Counted from the stretch's first letter, positions 55,097-64,000 are shown. The stretch: 64,000 bases of DNA from Paenibacillus ginsengarvi (GCF_003626695.1 NZ_RBAH01000002.1:248001-312000); one strand, 5' to 3'. Notes: generated from the sequence alone by a model not told the origin. Numbers and translations: made by a program.

Positions 55097-55110
55097 TGAA
55101 AACGTTATCA
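55097..55110 (+). promoter_or_regulatory. cre site (CcpA operator)
   Basis: TGAAAACGTTATCA matches the cre consensus at every position and lies about +10 to +23 from the predicted start of transcription, suggesting CcpA roadblock repression. Confidence 0.68.
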
Positions 55111-55168
55111 TTTCCGCTTCGTAACCACCTGTTCCTACAAATAAGCAGTTGAGAGGGGAAAGTCCGAG

Positions 55169-56515
55169 ATGAGCGGGACGAAAAGAAAATGGCTGGGTAT
55201 TACGGCGATGTCGGCATTGTTGCTGTTGGCCGCTTGCGGCAAAGAAGGAGGCGATGGGGGAGCGGCAGGAGAGCCGGTCCGGCCCGGCGATGCCGGAAAA
55301 ACGGCGGAGGCGGTTGATCCGAATAAAGCGGTCGAGCTGACCGTATATTCGCTTCTGGGCGGCAACTACGAAGGATTCATGAGCTCGGAGGGGCAGTACA
55401 TCCAGAAGAAGTATCCGAATTTCAAGTTCAACTATATGTTGCCGGGGACGGGGACGACGTTACGGGATGTCGTTTCGGCAAAAACGCCGATTGATATTAT
55501 CATTTCGTCTCCCGACCTGCAGCAGGTCATCGACGTGGGGCTCGATTCGGATATTTCCGATCTGGTCAAGAAGCATAACTACGACCTGGGCCGGTTTATC
55601 CCGGTTACGATCGATATGATGAAGCAGTTAGCCGGCGGCAGGGTGCTCGGTCTACCCGGACGAGTGAGCTCGTATACGCTTTACTACAATAAGGACTTGT
55701 TCGACAAGTTCGGCGTGCCCTACTTGAACGACAAGATGACGTGGGAACAAATATTGGACACGGCCAAAAAGCTGACCCGGACCGACGGCGGCGTGCAATA
55801 TTACGGCTTCGCGGCAGATATTATCGCTATGCTCGATATGAACGAGCGGGCGCCTCAATATGTGGATACGAAAAACGTGAAGGCGACCTTGAACAACGAG
55901 TACTGGAAACAAAAATTCGACCGGACCGTGCCGCTTTTCACCATGCTTCCGAATGTTTCCGACCCGGCGCTATTAACGAGCCTGAGCAAGTCCAGAGATT
56001 TATTCCTGAAGGAAAAGCGGGCGGCGATCCTTCTCGGCATCAACGATGCCGGCGTTCGGGCAGCCAGCGAAAAATGGGATTTGAACTGGGACATCTCCCC
56101 GTATCCTGTCTTTAAAAACGCGCCGAAGGAAGGGCCGCAGCCCAGCACGCGTTATTATTTGATCGCTAACGGCAGCAAATACCGGGAGGAAGCGTTTGCG
56201 GCGATTACCCAGTTGGCCTCGGACGACATCCAGCGGGAACTCGTAAAAAACGGATTTACACCGCCGCTGCAAAAAGTCGACTATATTGATACGTTGGGAA
56301 GCGGAATTCCGGAGCTGAAAGGAAAAAACGCCAAGGCGCTCGTTCCGCTCAACTACGGCGAAATGAACGTGAAGGACAAGTACTACATCGCGGCAAGGGC
56401 TGAGCTGATCACTGCGTTCAACGATGTCGTCGGTGGCCTGAAGGATACGAATTCGGCGCTTCGGGAAGCGGAGGAGCGGGCGGACAAAAAGATCGCGGAA
56501 TTGAAAAACCAATAA
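55169..56515 (+). CDS. Family 1 extracellular sugar-binding lipoprotein (orphan SBP)
   Basis: This 448-residue lipoprotein (lipobox LAAC, Cys23) is closely similar to the SBP at 41246: both carry TLYYNKDLFDKFGVPYLND-type strings and LTRTDGGVQYYGF. AGGGGAAAG precedes the ATG. It heads a two-gene operon with the DUF4838 protein, under a promoter with a cre site, and faces the GH31-AraC regulator. No permease is present, so it must cooperate with a transporter from elsewhere or work as a surface binder. Confidence 0.9.
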   Translation: MSGTKRKWLGITAMSALLLLAACGKEGGDGGAAGEPVRPGDAGKTAEAVDPNKAVELTVYSLLGGNYEGFMSSEGQYIQKKYPNFKFNYMLPGTGTTLRDVVSAKTPIDIIISSPDLQQVIDVGLDSDISDLVKKHNYDLGRFIPVTIDMMKQLAGGRVLGLPGRVSSYTLYYNKDLFDKFGVPYLNDKMTWEQILDTAKKLTRTDGGVQYYGFAADIIAMLDMNERAPQYVDTKNVKATLNNEYWKQKFDRTVPLFTMLPNVSDPALLTSLSKSRDLFLKEKRAAILLGINDAGVRAASEKWDLNWDISPYPVFKNAPKEGPQPSTRYYLIANGSKYREEAFAAITQLASDDIQRELVKNGFTPPLQKVDYIDTLGSGIPELKGKNAKALVPLNYGEMNVKDKYYIAARAELITAFNDVVGGLKDTNSALREAEERADKKIAELKNQ

Positions 56516-56540
56516 CCGGCAATGGGGAGGGGGAGTCCGC

Positions 56541-59500
56541 ATGAATGTTGGCAACCGGAATACTCGCCGAATGTGGGCTAAGCTGCTTATATGGACTGTA
56601 CTCGCAATGGGATTTCCGTTCGGTCATTTCACGGCAAGCGATACTGTTTATGGGAGCAGCCGTCCTGCGGAAGGCGAGTCCTCCTACATGGCAGGAAAGG
56701 ATAGGCGTATGAACCAAGTTGGAACGTTTTCGAATATGGAGGAGCGTAAGACTGCGGACTCCCCGCCGGCGAACCTAACAACAGCGCTGGAGATCGTGCA
56801 AGCCGGACAGGCGAATGCGGTCGTGGTGGTCGACGATACGGTTTATCCCGAGGCACCGGCCACAAGTCCGGTACAGGGCGTTATTCCCGGGTGGACGCAA
56901 GCGTACGGAAAAGGAAACATTGCTGTTACGGATGCGATCAGCCATACGGGCAATTACAGCCTGCACTTCAACGATGTCGATAGCACAGCCTACGGGGTGC
57001 TGAGCGATCTGGCTGCGATCAGCGGAGGCGAAACCTACACCGTCTCTGCAATGGTGTATCGCGCGTCAGGCGACGACCCGCAAATCTTTATCCGCTTTTA
57101 CGACCAAAACAAGGTGCGCATCGGCAACCAGCCTTGGCTCCGGGTGCCGGGCACCGGCGCATTCTGGACCGAGGCATCCGTTACGGGTACGGCGCCCGCA
57201 CAGGCCGCTTATGCTGCTGCAGGGCTTTATACTGGCATACCGCAGGCAAGCGTTTATTTCGACGATATCAAGCTGCGATCGGGCTCCGGAAACAACGTGC
57301 CGCTGGCCAACCCAGGCTTCGAGCCGCAAACTCCGCTTAGGAAGGGACCCGCTGAAACGCTGGTCGACTATGTGCAAAAATCGACGGGAGCGCTGCTGCC
57401 GATCGTGACGGAGCAGGTATACAGCGCTGGCGGGGGTGGCGCGCCGGAACAGGTTGTCATTCGCATCGGCACGACGGAAAGCGTATACGGGAAAACGCCG
57501 GCACTCGATACGCTGCTCTCCAACCTACACGGAGACGGGTTCGTCATCTACCCGGAAGGCCAAACAATCACGATAGCCGGATCCACCATCTGGGGGACGA
57601 CGAACGGCGTGTACGACTTTCTGGAACGGTATGCCGGCATTCGCTGGCTGATGCCCGGACCTGACGGCGAGGATGTGCCTGAGCTTAGCGACTTGTCTGC
57701 GGAAAGGGAAATCGTGCGAGAACAACCGGCCTTCGGATTCCGGGTGTTTAGTCCGCTGCACGGGAAGCCTGACAACAAGGCGGATGCGAACCAGCAGCTC
57801 AATGTATGGGCGCAGCGAAACCGGCTGCAAGGGTTCTATAATGCCCCGGTCAGCTTTCATCACAATATGTACAACCTGTTTTCCGTATCCAAGTTCGGAG
57901 CGACGCACCCGGAATTTTATCCAAATGGGCAGCCGCCTGCAGCGAGTTCAATCTCCGGATGGCAGCCGTGCTTCTCGAATCCGGATACGGTGGATGCGGC
58001 CGTCGAAGAAATATTGGCCTATTTTCAGGCTAATCCGGACGCGATGTCGTATTCGCTCGGCATCAACGACGGCAATGGTTACTGCGAAAGTAATCCGCTT
58101 CCGGTCTACTACGATTGGGTCAATCAGGTTGTGGAGCGCGTACTAACCGTCTACCCGGACAAATGGTTCGGTCTTCTCGCCTATCAGTCGGTGATCCGGC
58201 CGCCGTCATTTCCGCTAAACTCGCATGTCATTCCTTTCCTTACCAAGGACCGAATGGCTTGGGCTGACCCGGAAGCCGAGACATTGGGCTACGCGGATGA
58301 ACAAAGCTGGCTGCAAGTTGCCAGCCAAATCGGCTACTACGATTACATTTACGGCAGTCCATATCTTGTGCCGCGGATATACCCGCACCAGATGGCGGAA
58401 ACGCTGCGGCATGCGCAGGATAAGGGGATCGACTCGTACTACGCCGAGTTGTACCCGAACTGGGGAGAGGGGCCGAAAGCATGGGTGGCGTCCAAGCTGC
58501 TCTGGGATCCCGAACAAGACGTCGACGCGCTGCTGCAGGAATGGTATACGCGGGCGGTTGGAGTGACCGCTGCGACGTATCTGCAGCAATACTACGAGCA
58601 TTGGGAGCTGTTTTGGACGGAACGGGCCATTCTCGAGCCATGGTTTTTGCCCGGCACGATTTATCAAAACTTCGCCGATCCCGGTTATTTGAACGCGGTA
58701 ACCGAGGAAGACCTGTCGCTTAGCCGCGAATGGCTGGAAGCAGCTGTCGACGCGGCGGAAACGGGGCCGCAAAAGGCAAGGGCCAATCTTCTCCTTCGCG
58801 CGTTCGAGTATTACGAAGCATCCGCTCTGAGCTATCCTCGGATCGAAGGACGGCCGGCCGATACGGCTTCGGCGCTTGCCCTTCTGGAGCATTCGGTCGA
58901 TCTGTTCGGGCAGCGGATCGAGCTGGCCGGGAAGCGATTCACGCTGCTGGACGATTACAAATCGAATCCCGCCCTTCTGCAGCTTATGGATGCGCGAAGA
59001 TTCAACCAGCTCGTCTGGTCCGGTTGGAACGCGCCGGAATTTTGGGCGCTCGTCGATTACATGAGGGATCGGGAAGCTGCTGGCGGTCCGGTACGGCTTC
59101 GGGCGGCAGAGCTTGCCTCGACACATCCTTCACCGGAGGGGAGACAGTACGCCTCGCTTATGCTTCAGGCATTGTCCCATCCGTCTGTAGTGCAGAATCC
59201 GTCCTTCGAGGACGGCGATGAGGTGGCGCCGCCGTGGGAGCTGCTGTCGCGTTCCACGTCGTCCCGCTCCATTCGGCGGGCGGAAGGAACGGCCTTTACC
59301 GGTTCAGTAAGCATGCAGGTGTACGGAAAAGGATGGGGCGGACCGAGTCAGGTAATCGCCGTGGAGCCCGGACTGGTAAGCTTGAGCTTCCGTTACCACA
59401 TTCCGCAGGGCGGCAACACAGCCGGCAGTATCCAATGGGGGTTCGATCTTCTGGACGACCAGGGCGAATGGATCAACTTCAGTACGGTGCGCTCCCCGGT

Positions 59501-59678
59501 TACATCTCTTGCGGATGCGGAATCGGAGTGGCTGGAAGCGCGACTGGATGGAGAAATTCCGCAAATCATCAGCGGGAAGCAGGTCCGTCAAGCGCGATTG
59601 ATCGTCCTTGTCTCCACCACCGAGCCGGTCGAGGTTTACTTGGACGACGTCAAATTTTACAGCGTGGCCAAACCATAG
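56541..59678 (+). CDS. Secreted DUF4838 protein with carbohydrate-binding ends
   Basis: This 1045-residue protein has a Sec signal (about 1-35), an N-terminal CBM4/9-like sandwich (about 115-250; PGWTQAYGKG), a GH67-N/hexosaminidase-N-like domain (about 260-375; TIAGSTIWGTTNGVYDFLER), a DUF4838 TIM-barrel domain (about 395-680), a helical part, and a second CBM-like sandwich at the C-terminus (about 885-1045; NPSFEDGDEVAPPWELL). DUF4838 proteins resemble alpha-glucuronidase-type glycosidases but no activity is established for most. It is 25 bases after the SBP gene with GGGGAGGGGGA as ribosome site. It probably works on the glycan sensed by the GH31-AraC protein. Confidence 0.8.
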   Translation: MNVGNRNTRRMWAKLLIWTVLAMGFPFGHFTASDTVYGSSRPAEGESSYMAGKDRRMNQVGTFSNMEERKTADSPPANLTTALEIVQAGQANAVVVVDDTVYPEAPATSPVQGVIPGWTQAYGKGNIAVTDAISHTGNYSLHFNDVDSTAYGVLSDLAAISGGETYTVSAMVYRASGDDPQIFIRFYDQNKVRIGNQPWLRVPGTGAFWTEASVTGTAPAQAAYAAAGLYTGIPQASVYFDDIKLRSGSGNNVPLANPGFEPQTPLRKGPAETLVDYVQKSTGALLPIVTEQVYSAGGGGAPEQVVIRIGTTESVYGKTPALDTLLSNLHGDGFVIYPEGQTITIAGSTIWGTTNGVYDFLERYAGIRWLMPGPDGEDVPELSDLSAEREIVREQPAFGFRVFSPLHGKPDNKADANQQLNVWAQRNRLQGFYNAPVSFHHNMYNLFSVSKFGATHPEFYPNGQPPAASSISGWQPCFSNPDTVDAAVEEILAYFQANPDAMSYSLGINDGNGYCESNPLPVYYDWVNQVVERVLTVYPDKWFGLLAYQSVIRPPSFPLNSHVIPFLTKDRMAWADPEAETLGYADEQSWLQVASQIGYYDYIYGSPYLVPRIYPHQMAETLRHAQDKGIDSYYAELYPNWGEGPKAWVASKLLWDPEQDVDALLQEWYTRAVGVTAATYLQQYYEHWELFWTERAILEPWFLPGTIYQNFADPGYLNAVTEEDLSLSREWLEAAVDAAETGPQKARANLLLRAFEYYEASALSYPRIEGRPADTASALALLEHSVDLFGQRIELAGKRFTLLDDYKSNPALLQLMDARRFNQLVWSGWNAPEFWALVDYMRDREAAGGPVRLRAAELASTHPSPEGRQYASLMLQALSHPSVVQNPSFEDGDEVAPPWELLSRSTSSRSIRRAEGTAFTGSVSMQVYGKGWGGPSQVIAVEPGLVSLSFRYHIPQGGNTAGSIQWGFDLLDDQGEWINFSTVRSPVTSLADAESEWLEARLDGEIPQIISGKQVRQARLIVLVSTTEPVEVYLDDVKFYSVAKP

Positions 59679-59680
59679 GA

Positions 59681-59724
59681 AAAAAAGCACCCTTAATCGC
59701 CAAAAGCGTTGAGGGTGCTTGCGT
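59681..59724. terminator. Terminator between convergent genes
   Basis: A perfect 9-bp stem AAGCACCCT/AGGGTGCTT (59685-59693 with 59712-59720), with an A run on the left and T-rich DNA on the right, lies between the DUF4838 gene and the minus-strand nuclease/phosphatase gene and overlaps the latter's stop codon. Confidence 0.7.
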
Positions 59725-60589
59725 TATGTACCGTTAACGTGATGTTCGCGACAATCGGCAGATGGTCCGACGCTTTCGTCCGAAGCACTTTCTGGGAGGA
59801 AAACTGGATGCGGTCAGCCTTCGCCAACATATAGTCGATTCGCTGATACGGAATTTTCGAATTGGAGGTATTGGCAAAGCTTTTTTTGGCGAAAGCGTCC
59901 CAATACTCGGAAAGGATCGGCTTCATCGCCTTGCTTAGCGACCAAGCGTTGAAATCGCCGACGATGATGGAAGGCCCTTTCTGCTGCGATACGAGCTGCA
60001 TGACCTGCTGCACCTGCAACGTTCGTTCCTCGGGAGTCAGGCCCAGATGGGTCGTATAGAAATGAACCGGTACCCCGTCCACCTGGATCGTCGCCTTCAG
60101 CAAGCCTCTTTGTTCTTTCTCGAAGCTGTCCAGATGAACATTTTCGTATGTTTCAATCGGAAACTTGCTTAATATCGCTGTGCCATATTGGCGATTCGCC
60201 ATCTCCGGAGATTGTGAAACCGGAGCATAATCCAAATTAACGCCGTAGGCGTAATGCATATCCAGCTTTTCGGCCAAATATTTGCCTTGATCCACCCAGT
60301 TGCTTCGGCCTGAAAAATGCTTGTCGACCTCCTGCAAGCCGACGATATCGGGATCGGCCTTCGCAATGACTTCCGCAATACGGTCCAGGTCAAGGGAATC
60401 GTCCATACCGGCTCCATGATGAATATTGTATGACATGGTCCGAAGCTTCACGGTAGAAGATAGACTCATATCAAGATGTACGGCCCGAGGCTGGGGGGTC
60501 AGCAAGGCCGGGCCCCATAACAGGATGGCCGCTGAAAGCACAAGTAACGATATAAAGGTTACTACCACGCGAAACCCCTTCTTTTGCAC
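59693..60589 (-). CDS. Membrane-anchored endonuclease/exonuclease/phosphatase-fold protein
   Basis: This 298-residue protein has an N-terminal membrane segment (about 8-30) followed by an EEP-fold domain with MSYNIHHG (Asn metal site), LQEVD (Glu), TTHLGLTPEER, VGDFNAWS (Asp-Asn) and SDHLPIV (Asp-His), all the catalytic groups of the DNase I/sphingomyelinase/inositol-phosphatase superfamily. It therefore is probably a phosphodiesterase acting outside the membrane. GTG 60589 has AAGGAG five bases upstream (AAGGAGG also further up). An inverted repeat resembling a TetR operator lies just upstream at 60613-60626. Confidence 0.85.
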   Translation of the reverse strand: MQKKGFRVVVTFISLLVLSAAILLWGPALLTPQPRAVHLDMSLSSTVKLRTMSYNIHHGAGMDDSLDLDRIAEVIAKADPDIVGLQEVDKHFSGRSNWVDQGKYLAEKLDMHYAYGVNLDYAPVSQSPEMANRQYGTAILSKFPIETYENVHLDSFEKEQRGLLKATIQVDGVPVHFYTTHLGLTPEERTLQVQQVMQLVSQQKGPSIIVGDFNAWSLSKAMKPILSEYWDAFAKKSFANTSNSKIPYQRIDYMLAKADRIQFSSQKVLRTKASDHLPIVANITLTVHNASTLNAFGD

Positions 60590-60612
60590 GGAGACTCCTT
60601 CCTCCTTACTAT

Positions 60613-60626
60613 ACTGACCAGTCAGT
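60613..60626. promoter_or_regulatory. TetR-like inverted repeat before the EEP gene
   Basis: ACTGAC-CA-GTCAGT is a perfect 6-bp inverted repeat with a 2-base centre, similar in style to operators of TetR-family repressors. On the minus strand it directly adjoins TATAGT and the ribosome site of the EEP gene. No TetR gene is seen in the window. Confidence 0.35.
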
Positions 60627-60720
60627 TTATCTCCACTATATTCCATCCATGAATCAATGTAAAGGTTATTTTGACGAAAACAGGGACGGTCACAGTTCAC
60701 AAGTTATTTATTGGTAGCTC

Positions 60721-60750
60721 TTGTTTTCATGCTCCAGACAATGGTAAGAT
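60721..60750 (+). promoter_or_regulatory. Promoter of the YcaQ-like gene
   Basis: TTGTTT, 18 bases, and TAAGAT, about 44 bases before the start codon of the winged-helix glycosylase gene. Confidence 0.5.
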
Positions 60751-60793
60751 TTATAAGAACGTATGTTTGTTTCCCTAAGGAGCCAGAGCGTAC

Positions 60794-62008
60794 ATGATCC
60801 AATTGACGAACCGCCAGGCACGGCAATTTCTATTATTGAAGCACGGACTGCTGGGCGAGCATCAATTTGCCGGAAAACAGGGAGTATTGGATTTTATGCG
60901 GCAGGTTGGCTGTATCCAGTACGATCCCATCGATGTTTGCGGCAAAAACGCCGAACTGGTGCTGCAGTCGCGAATCAAAGGATTTACCAAAAACATGCTC
61001 GATGAGTTGCTGTATAAAGATAGATTACTGGTCGATTATCCCGACAAGAATCTGGCTATTATCCCTGTCGAGGACTGGCCGTACTTTGAACGGTATAGGG
61101 AGGCAGCCCGGCAGCATGCCAAGCGTTACCCCGAAATGGAAACGTTGTCAGAGCAGGTACGGACTCACATCCAAAAACACGGTGCGCTAAGCTCGGATGA
61201 TCTAAAGTTGGACGGGCAATTCGCTTGGCAATCGGCTATCCACTGGAGCAGCGGAAACAACTCATCGCGGTCGGTGCTGGAGCAGATGTATTCGACAGGC
61301 GAACTGGTTATTCATCATAAAAAAGGAACGCGTAAATATTACGATATCACCGGGAAGCACATTCAGCCAAATCTGCTGAATGCGCCGGAACCTTTGGAGG
61401 GCGAGCTTGAGCATTATAAGTGGCGGGTACTGCGTCGAATCGGCGCTGTTGGCCTTTTATGGAATCGTTCATCCGATGCCTGGCTGAACATATGGGGATT
61501 AAAAGCGGAGCAGCGCAACGAGGTTTTCCGCCAGCTGCTGCTCGAGGCCCGCATCGTTGCTGTTGCCGTGGAACAAATGAAGGATACACTGTACTGTCGC
61601 GTCGAGGATACACCGCTTCTCGAAGCCGTCCTGCAAAATCCGGCGCCCAAATTACGCTGCGAGCTGATTGCCCCACTGGATCATTTCATATGGGACAGAA
61701 AGCTGATCAACGAATTGTTCGGATTCGATTACACCTGGGAGATTTACACGCCTGCGAGTAAACGGAAATACGGCCATTATGTGCTGCCCCTCTTATACGG
61801 AGAAAGCCTCATCGGACGAGCCGAGATAATCGCGGAGCGAAAAGACGGGACGCTCGTTGTTAAGAACGTCTGGTACGAGAGCGGCGTAAAGCCGACAAAG
61901 CAATTGCGAACAGCCTTGGACAATTGTTTTCAACGCTTTGCAATATTCAACGGATGCGAGACCGTTTCGGCCACGTCAATGACAACAAAGCCTGAGGGAA
62001 CAACATGA
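60794..62008 (+). CDS. YcaQ/AlkX-like winged-helix DNA glycosylase
   Basis: This 404-residue protein belongs to the HTH_42/YcaQ family of winged-helix DNA glycosylases. The catalytic QxD motif of the AlkX branch is visible as QYDPID (about residue 39), and the C-terminal part has APLDHFIWDRKLINELFGFDYTWEIY, the family's signature. Members unhook interstrand crosslinks or remove alkylated bases. The ribosome site before ATG 60794 (AAGGAG) is about 13 bases away, which is rather far. It may be cotranscribed with the VanZ-like gene 35 bases after it, though the link is not functional. Confidence 0.87.
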   Translation: MIQLTNRQARQFLLLKHGLLGEHQFAGKQGVLDFMRQVGCIQYDPIDVCGKNAELVLQSRIKGFTKNMLDELLYKDRLLVDYPDKNLAIIPVEDWPYFERYREAARQHAKRYPEMETLSEQVRTHIQKHGALSSDDLKLDGQFAWQSAIHWSSGNNSSRSVLEQMYSTGELVIHHKKGTRKYYDITGKHIQPNLLNAPEPLEGELEHYKWRVLRRIGAVGLLWNRSSDAWLNIWGLKAEQRNEVFRQLLLEARIVAVAVEQMKDTLYCRVEDTPLLEAVLQNPAPKLRCELIAPLDHFIWDRKLINELFGFDYTWEIYTPASKRKYGHYVLPLLYGESLIGRAEIIAERKDGTLVVKNVWYESGVKPTKQLRTALDNCFQRFAIFNGCETVSATSMTTKPEGTT

Positions 62009-62043
62009 TTGTGTGTGCAGCTTTAAATATCGTAGAATAAGAT

Positions 62044-62667
62044 ATGACTAAAAAAACATCACTTCTTTTGACGACTATTCTGTTTCTTCCATTTTTGGGA
62101 GCTAATCTATGGTTTTGTGCGCGCTTTGGGCGCTTCTTGCTCAGGCTTATGTTCGGAGATGCTGCTTTTGATAGTATCTGGCCGTCGGTGGCTCTCTTTT
62201 TATTGATCAATCTGGTATTTGTGGCTACAATTTACCAGCTTTGCCGTGGACGCTTGTACAAATGGTGTGTTTGTTTGGAAGGCATCGTGTATGCACTAAG
62301 CAGCTTGATTTTTATTCTATTCAAGACTTACGGAGCTGGCATTGCCAGGGTTAATCTGCAGTGGCAGGCGATCTTCTGGAATTCTAATGCAGAAACTTTG
62401 GCCAATATCCTGATTTTTATTCCTATCGGCTGGATGTTTTATGTGCTGCTGCGAGGGTTCTGGCGGACCCTGTTCGCGGGATTGGCTTTGGTCCTGCTGA
62501 TTGAGCTCTCTCAATATGTTTTTCGTCTAGGTGTTACGGATGTTGTGGATGTGATGACCAATATGACGGGGATTTTGGCAGGTTTTCTGATCTTTGCCCT
62601 AATCCGGCTTTTTGGCGTCAAGCTTTATGACAGAGGGAGTTATTGGGCATTTAGACAGCAAGGCTAG
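62044..62667 (+). CDS. VanZ-like membrane protein
   Basis: This 207-residue protein has five to six membrane segments and the VanZ-family run NILIFIPIG, then ELSQYVFRLGVTDVVDVMTNMTG. VanZ proteins confer low-level teicoplanin resistance in enterococci, but most homologues have unknown roles in membranes or the cell wall. The ribosome site before ATG 62044 is poor, so translation may be weak or coupled to the gene before. It has no clear functional neighbour. Confidence 0.8.
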   Translation: MTKKTSLLLTTILFLPFLGANLWFCARFGRFLLRLMFGDAAFDSIWPSVALFLLINLVFVATIYQLCRGRLYKWCVCLEGIVYALSSLIFILFKTYGAGIARVNLQWQAIFWNSNAETLANILIFIPIGWMFYVLLRGFWRTLFAGLALVLLIELSQYVFRLGVTDVVDVMTNMTGILAGFLIFALIRLFGVKLYDRGSYWAFRQQG

Positions 62668-62832
62668 CAGAGGCGAAGGCGGACGGGGAGGCGGCTCTTT
62701 CGCTTCAGACGGGAAGCCCCGACCGAGCAAAAGAGTCCATCCTGCCAGTCTGGATGCCTGGTGAACCGCTCGAATGGCTTTCCGCCGGGGAAATTGCACG
62801 GTTTGATTGGGATTGTAGAAATAGCGGGATGG

Positions 62833-62866
62833 AGCAGCTTCACCTTGGGGTGGGCTGCTTTTTTTT
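62833..62866 (+). terminator. Intrinsic terminator; rest of 62668-63005 has no gene
   Basis: AGCAGC (62833-62838) with GCTGCT (62854-62859), plus an inner CACC/GGTG stem, is followed by seven Ts. The rest of the 338-base gap is GC-rich without a good reading frame; I see no RNA family in it. Confidence 0.75.
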
Positions 62867-63005
62867 GAAACTTATTCTCGATTCGTAATGCAGCGATATG
62901 TTGAAGTAATTCGTCGACACTTTCCCTGCTCCGGTTGTGATATGGTTGGGGTATCCGTTACGTAAGGAACGCACCGGACAAGTCAAAGGAAGAGGGGGTC
63001 GTGCA

Positions 63006-64000
63006 TTGCGAAATAAGGAATCGGCAAGGGGGAAAGGAGAAGCCGGCCAAGGGGAGCCGATGGCGGTCGTGGTCAGCCAGACCGACCGATGGTCGATCAT
63101 TCCGCGGATCGGCGAGGCTCCCACGATCGACGGAAATCTGGACGAGGCGGTATGGAGCCAGGCTTCCAGAATGAGCGGTTTTCGGGCGATTTATGTCAAT
63201 GAGCCCGTAAGCCAGGACGCGGACACAGAGGTTCGGTTTGCTTGCGATGACAGTTGTCTATACATCGGCATCGCCGGAATGGGAACCATCGGAGCACACG
63301 CGGCGGCAGATAGGATCGATATCCTCTTTTCCGCTCCACAGCGGCCCGACCGATTTTTCCATATTCCGTTGGACATTGCGAAGGGGACGCGCGAGATGAG
63401 TACGGCGTACGGACACGGTGTTAAGATTTTAGAGCGACCGGAGCACGTCCGTTCCGCTTTACGAAGCGGAAACGAAGGCTGGTCTTTGGAGGTTGCGGTT
63501 CCCGTCGCCTCCGTCATGGAGCGGGAGCCGCTGCCGGGCGACGAATGGCGAATCAGCGTCATCCGCTGCTGCGGCATAGGGTCTCAGCAACCTCTCAGCT
63601 CGCTCGTTCCCGTCCGGCAGTCCACGATTATCGATCTGGGCCTGCCGGCATCCGGCTACAACGTGAGGATCGATGTGCTGCCGGAAGGCCGAATGGGCCG
63701 TCTGTACTGGCAGCGGCTTCCCGGGAATGACGAATCGGCCCGGCCCAAGCCGTGGTTGCCGGCCAAGGCGGAACTGACTTACGAGGGCTATACCGCCAAA
63801 AAACTGCATCTGGATGTAGAGGAGCTTGGCGGCTGCGACCTAACTTCTGCCGATTTGACGTGGAGAACGCCTTCCGACGAGCGGATCGCCATCCCGGAGT
63901 TCGAGCTGGATGCCGCCGCCGGTATCCTCGCTTTCCGCCACCCGAAGCCGCTCGAGACCGGCTTGTACGAGTTTCAACTCAACGTAACGGACCGGAAAAA
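63006..64000 (+). CDS. CBM9-like carbohydrate-binding protein (partial)
   Basis: The frame is open from TTG 63006 to the window edge, at least 331 residues, with the 3' end missing. It has no signal peptide. Residues about 33-210 read as a CBM9-like fold (EAPTIDGNLDEAVWSQA is its usual first strand; AGMGTIGAHAA and WSLEVAVPVASVME follow). CBM9 domains bind the reducing ends of glycans and are common in family-9-like proteins with further catalytic parts. GGAAGAGGGGG lies seven bases before the TTG; ATG 63060 is an alternative. The absent C-terminal part may carry an enzyme domain. Confidence 0.72.
   Translation, partial: MRNKESARGKGEAGQGEPMAVVVSQTDRWSIIPRIGEAPTIDGNLDEAVWSQASRMSGFRAIYVNEPVSQDADTEVRFACDDSCLYIGIAGMGTIGAHAAADRIDILFSAPQRPDRFFHIPLDIAKGTREMSTAYGHGVKILERPEHVRSALRSGNEGWSLEVAVPVASVMEREPLPGDEWRISVIRCCGIGSQQPLSSLVPVRQSTIIDLGLPASGYNVRIDVLPEGRMGRLYWQRLPGNDESARPKPWLPAKAELTYEGYTAKKLHLDVEELGGCDLTSADLTWRTPSDERIAIPEFELDAAAGILAFRHPKPLETGLYEFQLNVTDRK

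Overview
The window looks like chromosomal DNA from a Gram-positive, endospore-former-type Firmicute, most likely Paenibacillus or another Paenibacillaceae. The signs are strong AGGAGG-type ribosome binding sites with frequent GTG and TTG starts, lipoprotein sugar-binding proteins, SLH and FIMAH domains, AraC/YesN-type regulators, perfect CcpA cre sites and DinB/YfiT-like proteins. I see no tRNA, rRNA, CRISPR array, insertion sequence or phage genes. The assignment rests on protein style and motifs, not on a database search.

Layout. 1-812: decayed glycosidase remnant and a small ParB-fold gene. 884-7430: TAT-exported Rieske protein, a SNF2 helicase/SWIM pair and a Bcr/CflA efflux pump. 7678-19060: carbohydrate modules (AraC + TAT-exported beta-helix protein; GH63-like enzyme; GntR regulator divergent from a binding protein, a GHL10/FIMAH exoprotein and a sialidase-like protein). 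19391-23798: assorted genes (serine hydrolase, two SUKH proteins, epimerase, DinB). 24191-36961: a GC-rich organosulfur cluster with three flavin-dependent monooxygenases, a DinB protein, a complete dipeptide-type ABC transporter, a LysR regulator, an M20 hydrolase and an SsuE-like flavin reductase, preceded by a short terminated RNA. 37195-59678: more carbohydrate modules. 59693-64000: nuclease/phosphatase, YcaQ-like glycosylase, VanZ-like protein and the start of a CBM9 protein that runs off the window.

How the genes work together. Four orphan sugar-binding lipoproteins (13014, 41246, 43785, 55169) occur without any sugar ABC permease in the window. Three of them sit divergently from a private regulator (GntR, AraC, GH31-AraC) and are followed by one or two glycan-active or carbohydrate-binding proteins. 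Several modules carry a CcpA-type cre site, in two cases just downstream of a promoter, so catabolite repression is likely.

The most unusual object is the 974-residue protein at 51785-54709. It joins a full GH31 glycosidase fold, with both catalytic aspartates replaced, to an AraC DNA-binding domain, and it is divergent from a binding-protein operon. It looks like a dead glycosidase turned sugar sensor. Other points of note are a beta-helix gene interrupted by one amber codon, an 88%-identical dead copy of the ParB-fold gene 40 kb from the intact one, and well-defined operator/promoter overlaps at the LacI, GntR and MFS genes.
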